From assembly GCA_050916095.1 (NCBI GenBank), contig CP050901.1, forward strand, positions 62,001-126,000: a stretch of DNA of 64,000 bases. Direction: 5' to 3'. Made by a program: the position numbers and the translations under genes. Below are positions 43,471-53,208 of this stretch, piece by piece. Below the pieces are notes generated by a model. It was not told the DNA's origin, did no database searches, and worked only from the letters and a program-made list of their open reading frames with translations. Numbering within the stretch: position 1 is the first letter of the stretch; the number at the start of each line of letters is the position of its first letter. The DNA is from JANPCX01 sp050916095. GTDB taxonomy: Bacteria; Pseudomonadota; Gammaproteobacteria; Burkholderiales; Burkholderiaceae_C.

Positions 43471-43764
43471 TCAGCCCTTGATGTCGCCGATGGTGCCGTT
43501 TTCTTTCAAGCAAGCGCCTGCGGTCTTGGCTTTGAAGCCGTGGCCTTTGCAACCGTTTTGGCCTTTGCAGCTGTGCTCTGCGGTTTTGCAGTCGCTGTTG
43601 CCTTTGCAGTCATGCACGTTGTAGCAGTGCACGGTGTCGTTGGCAGCGATGGCGCGACCGGTCGAGCCCTTGGGTGCGTCAGCAGCGAAGGATGCAGCCG
43701 AGATCGCCAGGAGGGCGGCGGTCATGGCAAAAGAAGCAACGTTTTTGGTGGAAGTGGCAATCAT
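43471..43764 (-). CDS. BufA2-like bufferin precursor (periplasmic metallophore RiPP)
   Basis: A 97-residue precursor with a signal peptide (cleavage after ASFA, residue 27). The core has six cysteines at 47, 53, 59, 66, 72 and 85 in a regular pattern: HCYNVHDCKGNSDCK, HSCKGQNGCKGHGFK, GACLKENG. Regular C-x5/6-C spacing with KG after the Cys is typical of BufA2-type peptides, in which an MNIO enzyme changes cysteines to metal-binding groups; family members bind copper. GGAG precedes the ATG. Its own promoter-like motif lies at 43861-43888. Confidence 0.85.
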   Translation of the reverse strand: MIATSTKNVASFAMTAALLAISAASFAADAPKGSTGRAIAANDTVHCYNVHDCKGNSDCKTAEHSCKGQNGCKGHGFKAKTAGACLKENGTIGDIKG

Positions 43765-43860
43765 GATGAACTCCGAAAAATCAATGAAGAAAGTTGGGTT
43801 GTTTAGAAACAGCCCATCAGATGAAAGACCAAGGGGCCAGATCTGTTTGAGCTGAAACTT

Positions 43861-43888
43861 TGTACGTTCCAGGGATCAAGTTCTTACA
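43861..43888 (-). promoter_or_regulatory. ECF-sigma-type promoter motif before the bufferin precursor
   Basis: TGTAAG (43888-43883), 16 bases, CGTACA (43866-43861) on the minus strand, 97 bases before the precursor ATG. The TAA inside the first box is the doxX stop. The same layout occurs at 44473-44500. Confidence 0.55.
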
Positions 43889-44387
43889 TGGCTTTTTGAA
43901 GAAAGTTGGGACTCGATGGTTGTGCAGCACCGGCAAAACGCTTCACCAACCACGCATCCAGCGACCAGCGCTGTGCGCCGAAAAACACAATGCCCAGAAG
44001 CAGCACACCCCAAAGCTGGTGCTGTGCCAACGCAGCGGGCGCAATGTCGGACAACGACAGCACAGCCACCACATTCACGACCGTCAGGCCCAGGGCCGCG
44101 AAGCGCCCGAACAAACCCAAGGCCAACAATACCGGGAGCGCCAATTCACCCCCGGTACCCAGAACGGCGGCCACGTCTGGTGACAGCAGCGGCACCTGGT
44201 ATTCATCGTTGAACAAAGCCAGCGTGGTTTCCCAATCTCGGATCTTGGTGAGGCCCGACAAGAGGAAAGCTTTGGCCACAAACAGACGTGCGGCCAAGGC
44301 GGCAGCGGGTTGCAGCTTGTCGAGCCAACCCGTGAGGGTCAAGGCGCGGTGACTGGTGCGTTGGAGCAAGGTGGCGGTGGGCGTCAT
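43884..44387 (-). CDS. DoxX family membrane protein of the bufferin operon
   Basis: A 167-residue four-helix DoxX protein: PAAALAARLFVAKAFLLSGL, ELALPVLLALGLFGRFAALG, then HQLWGVLLLGIVFFGAQRWS. DoxX proteins regularly accompany bufA-bufB-bufC (the fourth gene in the Caulobacter gig operon); the role is not settled, perhaps quinone-linked or metal-related at the membrane. Here it is first in the order doxX, precursor, maturase. CAGGAA precedes the ATG at 44387. Confidence 0.88.
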   Translation of the reverse strand: MTPTATLLQRTSHRALTLTGWLDKLQPAAALAARLFVAKAFLLSGLTKIRDWETTLALFNDEYQVPLLSPDVAAVLGTGGELALPVLLALGLFGRFAALGLTVVNVVAVLSLSDIAPAALAQHQLWGVLLLGIVFFGAQRWSLDAWLVKRFAGAAQPSSPNFLQKAM

Positions 44388-44472
44388 GGCGATGTTCCTG
44401 GTGGTGGACGACGGTCAAGCCGTTGTCGGCTTGGTTGGGTGTCGCGGTGGCGGGTATGGATCACACCGCCTT

Positions 44473-44500
44473 GGTAGGGCGCAAGGCCACACTCCTTACA
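44473..44500 (-). promoter_or_regulatory. ECF-sigma-type promoter motif before doxX
   Basis: TGTAAG (44500-44495), 16 bases, CCTACC (44478-44473) on the minus strand, 86 bases before the doxX ATG. Same -35-like box and same spacing as the motif at 43861-43888. Confidence 0.55.
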
Positions 44501-44584
44501 GCATCGAGCCCAGATCGTCTGTCCCAGTGGGCGCACGCCCAGGTGGAATAGGCGCGCGGGATCTTCACGATTCCGTGCGGCGCC

Positions 44585-46066
44585 TCACACCTGGCTCGTG
44601 GCCTGGTTCCTGGTTGACACCGGATGGGCGGCAAGTTGGGTCAATGCCGCCTCCAGCGATCCAAACCGATACCGGTACCCGAAGCGCTGCGCTAGCTCGG
44701 GTACCGCGTTTTGACCGTCAAGCAGCAGGGTCGTCATTTCTCCGCCCAACAGCCGCAGCGGCCAGGCCGGGACACGGAGGTGAACGCGGCGGCCAAACGA
44801 GGCTGCCAAGGCATGTGCAAATTCCGCCTGTGTTGGCGTGTGGGGGGCCACCGCATTGAGTGCACCGCTGACGCGGTCGTTGTTCAGTGCAAAGCGGATC
44901 AAGCCCGTGGCATCTTGCAGATGCAACCAGGGCGCCGGTTGTTTGCCTGTACCCAGCACCGCGCCCAAACCCAGTCGGCTGCTCAGTGCCAGCATGGGAT
45001 AAGCGCCATCGCTGCGACCCAGCACCACGCCCAGGCGCAAGCGCACCACACGCACGCCCAAGGCCTCGGCGCGGCGTGCCTCGTGTTCGGCAGCGGCACA
45101 CAGGTCGGACTGAAACTCGCCTGGCCTGGGGCCACGGGCTTCGGTGCACGGCTCGCCACTGTTGACGGCGCCATAAAAACCAACGGCAGAGGCGCTGACC
45201 AGCACGCGGGGGCGCTGCTCCAGTCTGCGCATCAGGGCCACCAAGGCGACGGTGATGTCAACTCGGCTGGACAGCAAGGTGCGCCGGCGTGAGGCTGTCC
45301 AAGGCTGGCCCAGGACACGGGCACCGGCGAGGTTGACGATGGCGTCGATGCGGGTTTCGCTGGCGATGTCGTCCAGGCTTTGCACCACACGCACAGTCGG
45401 GCCAAAGTGCAGCCGCGCTTGGCGGGCATCTCTGGACAACACGATGATGCGCCGCCCCTCTTGGCGCAGTTCCTCCACCAAGGCCTGGCCGACAAAGCCG
45501 GTGGCGCCGGTGATCAATATGGCCGACGGGAATCGCGTTGCCAGCATTGGTGGCGTGGGCTGCTGTTCGCGTTGGCGACCCAGCTGCCGCACGGCCAGCG
45601 CGTTACGCACACTCCATGCCCACACGCCCAGGGCGTAGAGCGTGAACAGAAAGGACACCCAGCCGTGGTCACTCAGCACAAGTGCGGTGGGCTGCTGCCA
45701 CCAGGTCCACAGGATGGGCGCGAAGAGGCCCAGGAACAGTCCGTAGGTGATGGTGAGCACGGTGTGCAGCACACGCTCGAAAGCGGGCAACCGACGGGTG
45801 CGGTCTTCCTCCAAAAAATCCGCCAGCGTGACCACCAGCTCCACGGCCAAAAGCAAAGCGAGCAGAGCGGCCCATGCACCTTGCCAACGGGCCCAGGCCA
45901 ACCCCATGAAGACCACGCCGTAGATGGCCTCACGCACCGCGTGGAGCGCCAACTCCTTGCGCGCCGATGGACGCTGCGGCAGTTTGGCTTGCCACTCGTG
46001 GTGCCACAGGTTGTCGAAGGCGCCGAGAACGGCTTGGACTGAGAGCAATAGGAAGATGACATTCAT
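44585..46066 (-). CDS. TIGR01777 family NAD-dependent epimerase-like protein fused to membrane domain
   Basis: A 493-residue protein. Residues 1-160 hold about four transmembrane helices (DoxX-like or similar membrane domain); residues 180-480 are an extended SDR of the TIGR01777 type: ILITGATGFVGQALVEEL, NLAGARVLGQPWTASRRRTL, SASAVGFYG, RLRLGVVLGR. Substrate unknown. It overlaps the stop of the upstream DUF4166 gene as ATGA, a frequent pairing for these families. Separate from the bufferin genes, whose promoter motif lies beyond its stop. Confidence 0.88.
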   Translation of the reverse strand: MNVIFLLLSVQAVLGAFDNLWHHEWQAKLPQRPSARKELALHAVREAIYGVVFMGLAWARWQGAWAALLALLLAVELVVTLADFLEEDRTRRLPAFERVLHTVLTITYGLFLGLFAPILWTWWQQPTALVLSDHGWVSFLFTLYALGVWAWSVRNALAVRQLGRQREQQPTPPMLATRFPSAILITGATGFVGQALVEELRQEGRRIIVLSRDARQARLHFGPTVRVVQSLDDIASETRIDAIVNLAGARVLGQPWTASRRRTLLSSRVDITVALVALMRRLEQRPRVLVSASAVGFYGAVNSGEPCTEARGPRPGEFQSDLCAAAEHEARRAEALGVRVVRLRLGVVLGRSDGAYPMLALSSRLGLGAVLGTGKQPAPWLHLQDATGLIRFALNNDRVSGALNAVAPHTPTQAEFAHALAASFGRRVHLRVPAWPLRLLGGEMTTLLLDGQNAVPELAQRFGYRYRFGSLEAALTQLAAHPVSTRNQATSQV

Positions 46067-46650
46067 GATGGGTCCCTGAAAACGCCGGTTTGGTGAAAGG
46101 TCTCGCCCAGAATCGGATGCCGCATGGACAAGGTGAAACGAAATTGGCCCTCGCCCAGATCGCGGTGCTCAACGCGGCACACGCCGGGGCTCAGCCATGA
46201 CGGCACGGGAAGCCGAAAGCGGCCGCAGGCCAAGAAGTAGCGGCGGCTTTCAAACACCAAGGCACCGTCCTCTTGGAACACGGCCAGTGCCATCGCCAAA
46301 CCGCCGTCGGTGCGCTCTTGCAAGCCGCCATCGGCGCCCAGTTCTTTGGTGGAGCGCACCGTGCCCACACCGTTGGCAAAACAGCGCTCCCACACCACCC
46401 CGTTGCCCACCGCGTGCACCGTGACGGTGGCAGGCACATTGACCGCGCGGCGGCTGGACAGCGGGCTGCGCAAGGGGCGAACCAACCAGGCCAAGCAGCG
46501 GCCCCAGGCAGAGCAGTGCAAGTCCATCTGGCCTTGGTAAACGGTGGCTGTCGTTCCATGCGCAAAGCGGCGCTGAACCGCCTGGGGCAGCCGGGCCCAG
46601 TCTTGGGCACCGACCAGGGCGGCCAGATTCAGGGGGGAGGAAGCGTTCAT
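46063..46650 (-). CDS. DUF4166 domain protein
   Basis: A 195-residue soluble protein. LPQAVQRRFAHGTTATVYQG and WERCFANGVGTVRSTKELGA match DUF4166, often found fused or next to TIGR01777 epimerases; function unknown. The ATG at 46650 (MNASSPLNLAALVG) is preferred; the frame extends to 46713. It overlaps the following gene by 4 bases, so translation is probably coupled. Confidence 0.8.
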   Translation of the reverse strand: MNASSPLNLAALVGAQDWARLPQAVQRRFAHGTTATVYQGQMDLHCSAWGRCLAWLVRPLRSPLSSRRAVNVPATVTVHAVGNGVVWERCFANGVGTVRSTKELGADGGLQERTDGGLAMALAVFQEDGALVFESRRYFLACGRFRLPVPSWLSPGVCRVEHRDLGEGQFRFTLSMRHPILGETFHQTGVFRDPS

Positions 46651-46734
46651 TTGGAGGGGCTGCTTGGGTTGACTTGCCCTTCTCTTTGCGAGAACCGGGC
46701 CAACCGCAAACAACGATCTAAGTCATTGATTTCA

Positions 46735-46762
46735 TTGACTTTGCCAACCGAGCCTGTATACC
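46735..46762 (+). promoter_or_regulatory. Sigma-70-type promoter and inverted repeat before the histidine kinase gene
   Basis: TTGACT (46735-46740), 16 bases, TATACC (46757-46762). The -10 region overlaps an inverted repeat TGTAT-N7-ATACA (46755-46771), a possible repressor site. Confidence 0.5.
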
Positions 46763-46813
46763 TGGGATACACTGCCCGACCCCTTGCTTGTCAACCTCGT
46801 TGACACCCCCTTC

Positions 46814-48598
46814 ATGCTCATCCGCTACGTCTTAGGCCTGGCTTTGTTTGAAACCCTGGTGCTGGCCGGTGTACTGCTGGCCTGGGCAGACCGGGTGGCA
46901 GGCGGGCGGCTGCTGGCCGCGTTTTTGCTGGGCATTGCGGTGTGGATCACTGGCAACGAATTGCCCAACTGGTTCGGAACCGCTTTCGCGCCACAGGCCC
47001 TGCGGCTGCTGGCGCTGGCTCCCGCCATTTCCGTGCTGTTTTTTCACTTCTGCGTGATGTTCTGCCGTGTGAACATCGGCCGCGCGGGCATCGCCGCGGC
47101 CTATGTGCTCGGCGGTGGAGCCTCGCTGGTGGCGCAGTGGTTGACGCCAGGACATTTGATGTGGAGTCCCCACGTCGGCTGGGTGTTCATCGCAGGCACC
47201 GTGGGTTGGCTGGCCAGCATCGCCTGGATCATCTTGGGCGTGGCGGGTTTGGCCGTGCTGCTCAGGGGCCTGGCCCAAGCCAAGCCCCCGGTGCGACAAC
47301 AAGTCGCCGCAGTGACGGCCTCTTGTATTTGGGGTTTGTTGTGCCTGAGCGGTTATGGCTTGGTGCTGCTGCAATCGCCTGTGTACCCCTACCCACTGTT
47401 GCTGTTGCCGCTGTACCCGGTGATCCTCGTTTACGGCATCTTGCGATATGGCGTTTTTGTGGCCAACGCCTGGGCCGGGCGCGCCTTGGTCTGGGCGCTG
47501 TTGCTGGCGATGGGGGCGGGCATTGTGGCGCTGATGCCGCTCTTGCTGCCGTTCGAATCCCGCTGGCTCAGTGGCCTGGCGGTGGCGGTGGGATGCCTCG
47601 CCATGGCGGGGCCGGTGCGGCGTTTTGTGCAGCGTTTGATTTACCCTGGCGGCGAAGTCTCGGTGGCGGATTTAGCGGCCTGGCGCCAGGCCCTGCGCAA
47701 AGCGGAAACCTTGGAGGCCTTGGGCACACAGGCGAGCCAGCTGCTCAGCCAGCGCCTGGGTACAGCGGTTGAAGTGGCCTTCACCCCGCGCACCGACCTG
47801 CCCCTACCGGTGATGGTTTGCCACCGCACGGATGCGGGCTGGCAACTGCAACTCGACAACTGGGAGTCCGCCCCGCCGGGCCAGCGCCATGTGGCCGGTC
47901 TTTTCGGTGATGTGGTGCTGGAAGCCGCAGCGCAAGTGGAGCAAGCGCAACAAGCCGCTGCACGCGAACGCGAGCGCCAGTTGCAAGCACGTTTGGCAGA
48001 GCTGGGGGCTTTGGCCGCCACGGTGGCGCATGACATTCGCAACCCGCTGAACATCATTTCCATGGCCGTGGCGGCCGCGCCCACGGACACGAGACGCGAA
48101 GTGGCCGACCAAGTGGCGCGCATCGCCCATCTGACGCGGGATTTGCTGGACTACGCCAAGCCCTGGAAGCTGAACCCGCAGCGTACGGATGTCGCCGCAC
48201 TGGTACGCCAACAAGCGGTGCGCCAACCTGGTATCGAACTGGGCGACCACTTGCAGCAGCCGCTGTGGGCCTTGGTCGATGCGCCGCGCGTGGAACAAGC
48301 CTTGATCAACCTGATTGAGAACGCACGCAGCGCCTCGGCCGATGCCCAAGCAGGCGCCGTACACATCGAAGCCGAAGTGCAAAACAACCAGCTGCTGCTG
48401 CATGTGTGCGACAACGGACCCGGCGTGCCCGAGGCCATCCGTGACCGGCTGTTCGAACCTTTTGCATCGCGCAGCCCCGGCGGGACGGGCCTGGGCCTGG
48501 CCATCGTGGCGCGCATCATGACGGCGCATGGTGGCAGTGCCGCGCTGACCGAACGTGCCGGCTGGCGCACGTGTTTCACCTTGAGGTTTCCGCTGTGA
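46814..48598 (+). CDS. Membrane sensor histidine kinase
   Basis: A 594-residue kinase. Residues 1-260 contain about seven to eight transmembrane helices (7TM-like input domain); a GAF-like segment follows; the phospho-acceptor His is in VAHDIRNPLNIISM; the ATPase has N box LINLIENARSA, G1 DNGPGVPE and G2 GGTGLGLAIVARIM. The stop overlaps the regulator start (GTGA 48595-48598). ATG 46814 is the first methionine; a TTG at 46784 is less likely. The layout resembles PrsK of PEP-CTERM systems, but that is only a possibility. Confidence 0.92.
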   Translation: MLIRYVLGLALFETLVLAGVLLAWADRVAGGRLLAAFLLGIAVWITGNELPNWFGTAFAPQALRLLALAPAISVLFFHFCVMFCRVNIGRAGIAAAYVLGGGASLVAQWLTPGHLMWSPHVGWVFIAGTVGWLASIAWIILGVAGLAVLLRGLAQAKPPVRQQVAAVTASCIWGLLCLSGYGLVLLQSPVYPYPLLLLPLYPVILVYGILRYGVFVANAWAGRALVWALLLAMGAGIVALMPLLLPFESRWLSGLAVAVGCLAMAGPVRRFVQRLIYPGGEVSVADLAAWRQALRKAETLEALGTQASQLLSQRLGTAVEVAFTPRTDLPLPVMVCHRTDAGWQLQLDNWESAPPGQRHVAGLFGDVVLEAAAQVEQAQQAAARERERQLQARLAELGALAATVAHDIRNPLNIISMAVAAAPTDTRREVADQVARIAHLTRDLLDYAKPWKLNPQRTDVAALVRQQAVRQPGIELGDHLQQPLWALVDAPRVEQALINLIENARSASADAQAGAVHIEAEVQNNQLLLHVCDNGPGVPEAIRDRLFEPFASRSPGGTGLGLAIVARIMTAHGGSAALTERAGWRTCFTLRFPL

Positions 48599-49959
48599 AT
48601 ACACCCGTCAATGAAGTCGGCCGCGTTTTGCTGGTAGACGACGAAACTGCGTTTCAGCGCCTGGGCGGCAATTTCCTGCGCAGCCTGGGGCACGAGGTTG
48701 ATCTGGCGGGCGATGGCGAACAAGCCTTGGCCCAGTTTGCCGCGCACCGGCCCGATCTGGTGCTGCTGGACCTGGCCATGCCACCCCACATGGACCCCGA
48801 ACGCGGCCTGGACATGATCCCGCTGTTGGCGGGCGTGCCTGTCATCGTGCTCACCGGCCACGGTGAACACGAACTCGCCCTGCGCGCTGCGGAGTTAGGT
48901 GCCTGGGACTTCATCACCAAACCCATCGACCCCGACCTGCTTCGGTTTGCGGTGGCACGTGCGCTGCGACAAGCCCGCCTGGAGGCCGAACTCGCCAAGC
49001 TGCGTGCCGAACAAAGTGCCGATGACCTGGGGCTCATCGGCCACTCACCGTCCATGAACCAACTGCGCGCCATGGTGCGTCGGGTGGCGCCCACCCGCGT
49101 CAGCGTATTGGTGTTGGGGCCCACAGGCACGGGCAAGGAGCTGGTGGCCCGCGCCCTGCACGATGGAAGCAGCTGCAGCCACGGCCCCTTTGTAGCCGTG
49201 CACTGCGGTGCCTTGTCGGCTGAACTGCTGGAGAGCGAATTGTTCGGTCACATGAAAGGCAGCTTCACTGGCGCCTACCGCGACCAACCCGGCCTGGTGG
49301 AAGCGGCCCATGGTGGCACGCTCTTTCTGGACGAGGTGGGTGAGATGCCGCCCCCGATGCAAGTCAAGCTGCTGCGTTTCTTGCAAGAAGGCAGCTTTGT
49401 CCCCGTGGGCGGGCGAACACAAAAAACCGCCGATACCCGCGTGGTGGCGGCCACGCACCGCGACCTGGAGGCCATGGTGCGTGCAGGCCAGTTTCGAGAA
49501 GACCTGTACTACCGCCTCAAAGGTGTGGTGCTGCGCACCCCTGCGCTCACCGAGCGCATGGCCGATGTGCCCATGCTGGCCGCTCGTTTCGTGCAGCGTG
49601 TGGCCCCACGTGTGGGCCTGTCGGCTGGCGCGATCGCTTGGCTCACCACACGCGAATGGCCGGGCAATGTGCGCGAACTCAAAGCGGTGGTCGAATCGGC
49701 CGCAGCACTGTTGCTACCCGACCAACATGAGGTCGATGCCGACCTGCTGCGTTTGGCGGCTGGTGATGGCACCGAAGCATCAAGCCCTGAACCTGTCGAA
49801 GGCCGCGGCTTGTTGGACACCGCACTGACCGAGTTGGAATGCCGCCTCGTGCGGGATGCGATGTCGGCAGCCGGAGGCAACCAGTCAGAAGCGGCGCGTC
49901 AGCTCGGCGTCTCGCGCGTGGGGTTGATCAAGAAGCTCACCCGTTTGGGATTGCGCTGA
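48595..49959 (+). CDS. Sigma-54-dependent response regulator (NtrC family)
   Basis: A 454-residue regulator: receiver (VLLVDDETAF; phospho-Asp in LVLLDLAMPP; KPIDPDLL), AAA+ domain (Walker A GPTGTGKE, GSFTGAY loop for sigma-54 contact, LFLDEVGEMP, Arg region REDLYYRLKG) and a Fis-type HTH (NQSEAARQLGVSRVGLIKKL). The usual GAFTGA is GSFTGA. Between AAA+ and HTH the stretch SSPEPVEGR comes from a dispersed repeat fragment (49780-49802) read in frame. Start GTG 48595. Its target may be sigma-54 promoters such as that at 11575. Confidence 0.93.
   Translation: MNTPVNEVGRVLLVDDETAFQRLGGNFLRSLGHEVDLAGDGEQALAQFAAHRPDLVLLDLAMPPHMDPERGLDMIPLLAGVPVIVLTGHGEHELALRAAELGAWDFITKPIDPDLLRFAVARALRQARLEAELAKLRAEQSADDLGLIGHSPSMNQLRAMVRRVAPTRVSVLVLGPTGTGKELVARALHDGSSCSHGPFVAVHCGALSAELLESELFGHMKGSFTGAYRDQPGLVEAAHGGTLFLDEVGEMPPPMQVKLLRFLQEGSFVPVGGRTQKTADTRVVAATHRDLEAMVRAGQFREDLYYRLKGVVLRTPALTERMADVPMLAARFVQRVAPRVGLSAGAIAWLTTREWPGNVRELKAVVESAAALLLPDQHEVDADLLRLAAGDGTEASSPEPVEGRGLLDTALTELECRLVRDAMSAAGGNQSEAARQLGVSRVGLIKKLTRLGLR
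49780..49802 (+). repeat. Dispersed-repeat fragment inside a coding sequence
   Basis: CAAGCCCTGAACCTGTCGAA followed by GG matches the repeat core (CCCTGAGCCTGTCGAAGG) and is read as SPEPVEG in the linker of the response regulator. Confidence 0.7.
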
Positions 49960-50088
49960 GGTCATTGGGCTTGCCGTTGAATCAGCGGCTTGGATTCAAA
50001 GTGATGCGTCGTCAGCGGCTCCGTCACCCGATAATGCAAAGCTGATTTTTACGCTTCACTTTTGGCGCGCCTGTAGAAAAACTCCCCC

Positions 50089-51741
<1,653 letters not shown>

Positions 51742-51858
51742 GTGGTGGCACTTTCGGGGAAACCCCTGTGCCGCCAAAAATAATTCGGTCTTTTCTTCAC
51801 AGGCTCACGCCATGAGCTTGTGAGTCGGCAGAATCCTCCCAAACTTCTGGAGGACAAG

Positions 51859-52191
51859 ATGACCGACGATCCGCAAGACCCCGACTGGGCCCACACGCCA
51901 CCCGAAGGCAGCCCGGCAGGCGATAGCGGTAAGCATGGCCGTCCTCTTGTCAAGGAAAGGGGTCTCATGAAAAAGTCCCACCCAACCTCGCTCACCACCC
52001 ATATTCAGATGACTCTTGGCAATCACTGTGTGGCATCGATCCTCAGCATGACGGGCATGGATTGGAACCGGCACGGGTCACGCCCCCCGCGCAGCGCACG
52101 ATTGCCTGAGGCATTACATAAACTTACAACACCGAAAGCAAATGTGACGGCGTGGGTGGGTGTGAAACATAGAATCACCTGCCCGAAATAA
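51859..52191 (+). CDS. Possible small protein, unsupported by family
   Basis: A 110-codon frame (MTDDPQDPDWAHTPPEGSPA...) with a very good ribosome-binding site, TGGAGG at 7 bases. No domain, signal or family recognised, and the C-terminal half looks like random coding. It ends 15 bases before the protease gene. It might be a short acidic protein that ends earlier in evolution or noise. The rest of 51742-52206 shows nothing else. Confidence 0.25.
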   Translation: MTDDPQDPDWAHTPPEGSPAGDSGKHGRPLVKERGLMKKSHPTSLTTHIQMTLGNHCVASILSMTGMDWNRHGSRPPRSARLPEALHKLTTPKANVTAWVGVKHRITCPK

Positions 52192-52206
52192 CACTCTGGA
52201 AGAAGT

Positions 52207-53160
52207 ATGAAATTCAGCGGACTGGCTTTTTCTGTCGCACTGACAGCGGCTTTGATTGCGCCTGCGGCACACGCGGTGGTGTCCTTCAACAATCCCGACA
52301 GCTGGGTTTTGCCTTCAGGTGCCTTGGAGGGAACGGCCCGCGTGGAGTTCTCCAACGCCTCAGGAAATTTCGTTTGTTCAGGGTCGTTGTTGCAGGGCGG
52401 CTCCTATGTGCTAACTGCCGCGCATTGCGTGGATGACTTCACCAGCTTGTCGGTTAACTTTCGGCAAGGCAGTGTGGCGCGCACGGGGGCTGAAGTATTC
52501 ATCAACAGCAATTGGAACGGTCAGTTTGCGACCGGCGCTGACATTGCTTTGATTCGCTTGGATCAAGCCGTCAATGACATCCAAGGGTTCGCATTGGCTG
52601 ACGGCAACGTCATGGGCAACGTCTTTCTGATGGCGGGACATGGCCTGATCGGCTCCGGCAACACCGGTGGCACGGGCTTTGACGGCTTTAACCGCCCCCA
52701 CTATGGCTACAACGTTTATGACGTGGGTTTTGCCGGTGCCTATGGATTCACTTACGTCTACGACTTTGACAACGGAACGGCGAACCAAAACACGCACTGC
52801 CAGATTTATTTGGTTTGTGGCGCGGGCTTAGGCATCAATGAAGCGCTGATTGCAGGTGGTGATTCGGGTGGCGGCAGTTTTGTGTGGGACGGTACTCAAT
52901 GGTTGCTTGCGGGCGTGCATTCATTTGGCCGCACCTTTGGCCGCTTCGAGTGCCCCTTGAACCCCGGGCAAATTTGCGGCGATATAGACAACATCACCCT
53001 GAACAGCAGTTTTGGTGAAACTGCGGGTGACACCGCTGTTTTTTCACACATGAACTGGATCAATGCTTTTATCAACCCGGTCAACACCGTTCCCGAGCCG
53101 TCCACTCTCGCTTTGGTGCTCTTGGGTTTGACGGCAGTGGCTTGGCGCCGCCGAGACTGA
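52207..53160 (+). CDS. Trypsin-like serine protease with PEP-CTERM signal
   Basis: A 317-residue exported S1-family protease. Signal peptide 1-23 (ending AHA); catalytic triad His in LTAAHCVDD, Asp in GADIALIRL, Ser in GGDSGGGSF. The C-terminus is a PEP-CTERM tag, VPEPSTLALVLLGLTAVAW then RRRD, so it is probably sorted by exosortase to the surface. Unlike the PEP-CTERM gene at 10732, I found no sigma-54 promoter upstream. AGAAG precedes the ATG. A strong terminator follows, into which a group II intron has inserted. Confidence 0.93.
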   Translation: MKFSGLAFSVALTAALIAPAAHAVVSFNNPDSWVLPSGALEGTARVEFSNASGNFVCSGSLLQGGSYVLTAAHCVDDFTSLSVNFRQGSVARTGAEVFINSNWNGQFATGADIALIRLDQAVNDIQGFALADGNVMGNVFLMAGHGLIGSGNTGGTGFDGFNRPHYGYNVYDVGFAGAYGFTYVYDFDNGTANQNTHCQIYLVCGAGLGINEALIAGGDSGGGSFVWDGTQWLLAGVHSFGRTFGRFECPLNPGQICGDIDNITLNSSFGETAGDTAVFSHMNWINAFINPVNTVPEPSTLALVLLGLTAVAWRRRD

Positions 53161-53182
53161 GGCCGATACCGCTGAGCCTACA

Positions 53183-53206
53183 ACGCCCCGCATGCGGGGC
53201 GTTTTT
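53183..53206 (+). terminator. Intrinsic terminator of the protease gene; group II intron target
   Basis: ACGCCCCGCATGCGGGGCGT (53183-53202) is a perfect palindrome followed by TTTT. The group II intron starts 2 bases after the T run. Confidence 0.92.
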
Positions 53207-53208
53207 AT

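Noticed and set aside
52100..52206. Sigma-54 promoter before the PEP-CTERM protease
   Set aside because: No GG-N10-GC element with a reasonable TGGCAC-type context was found there.
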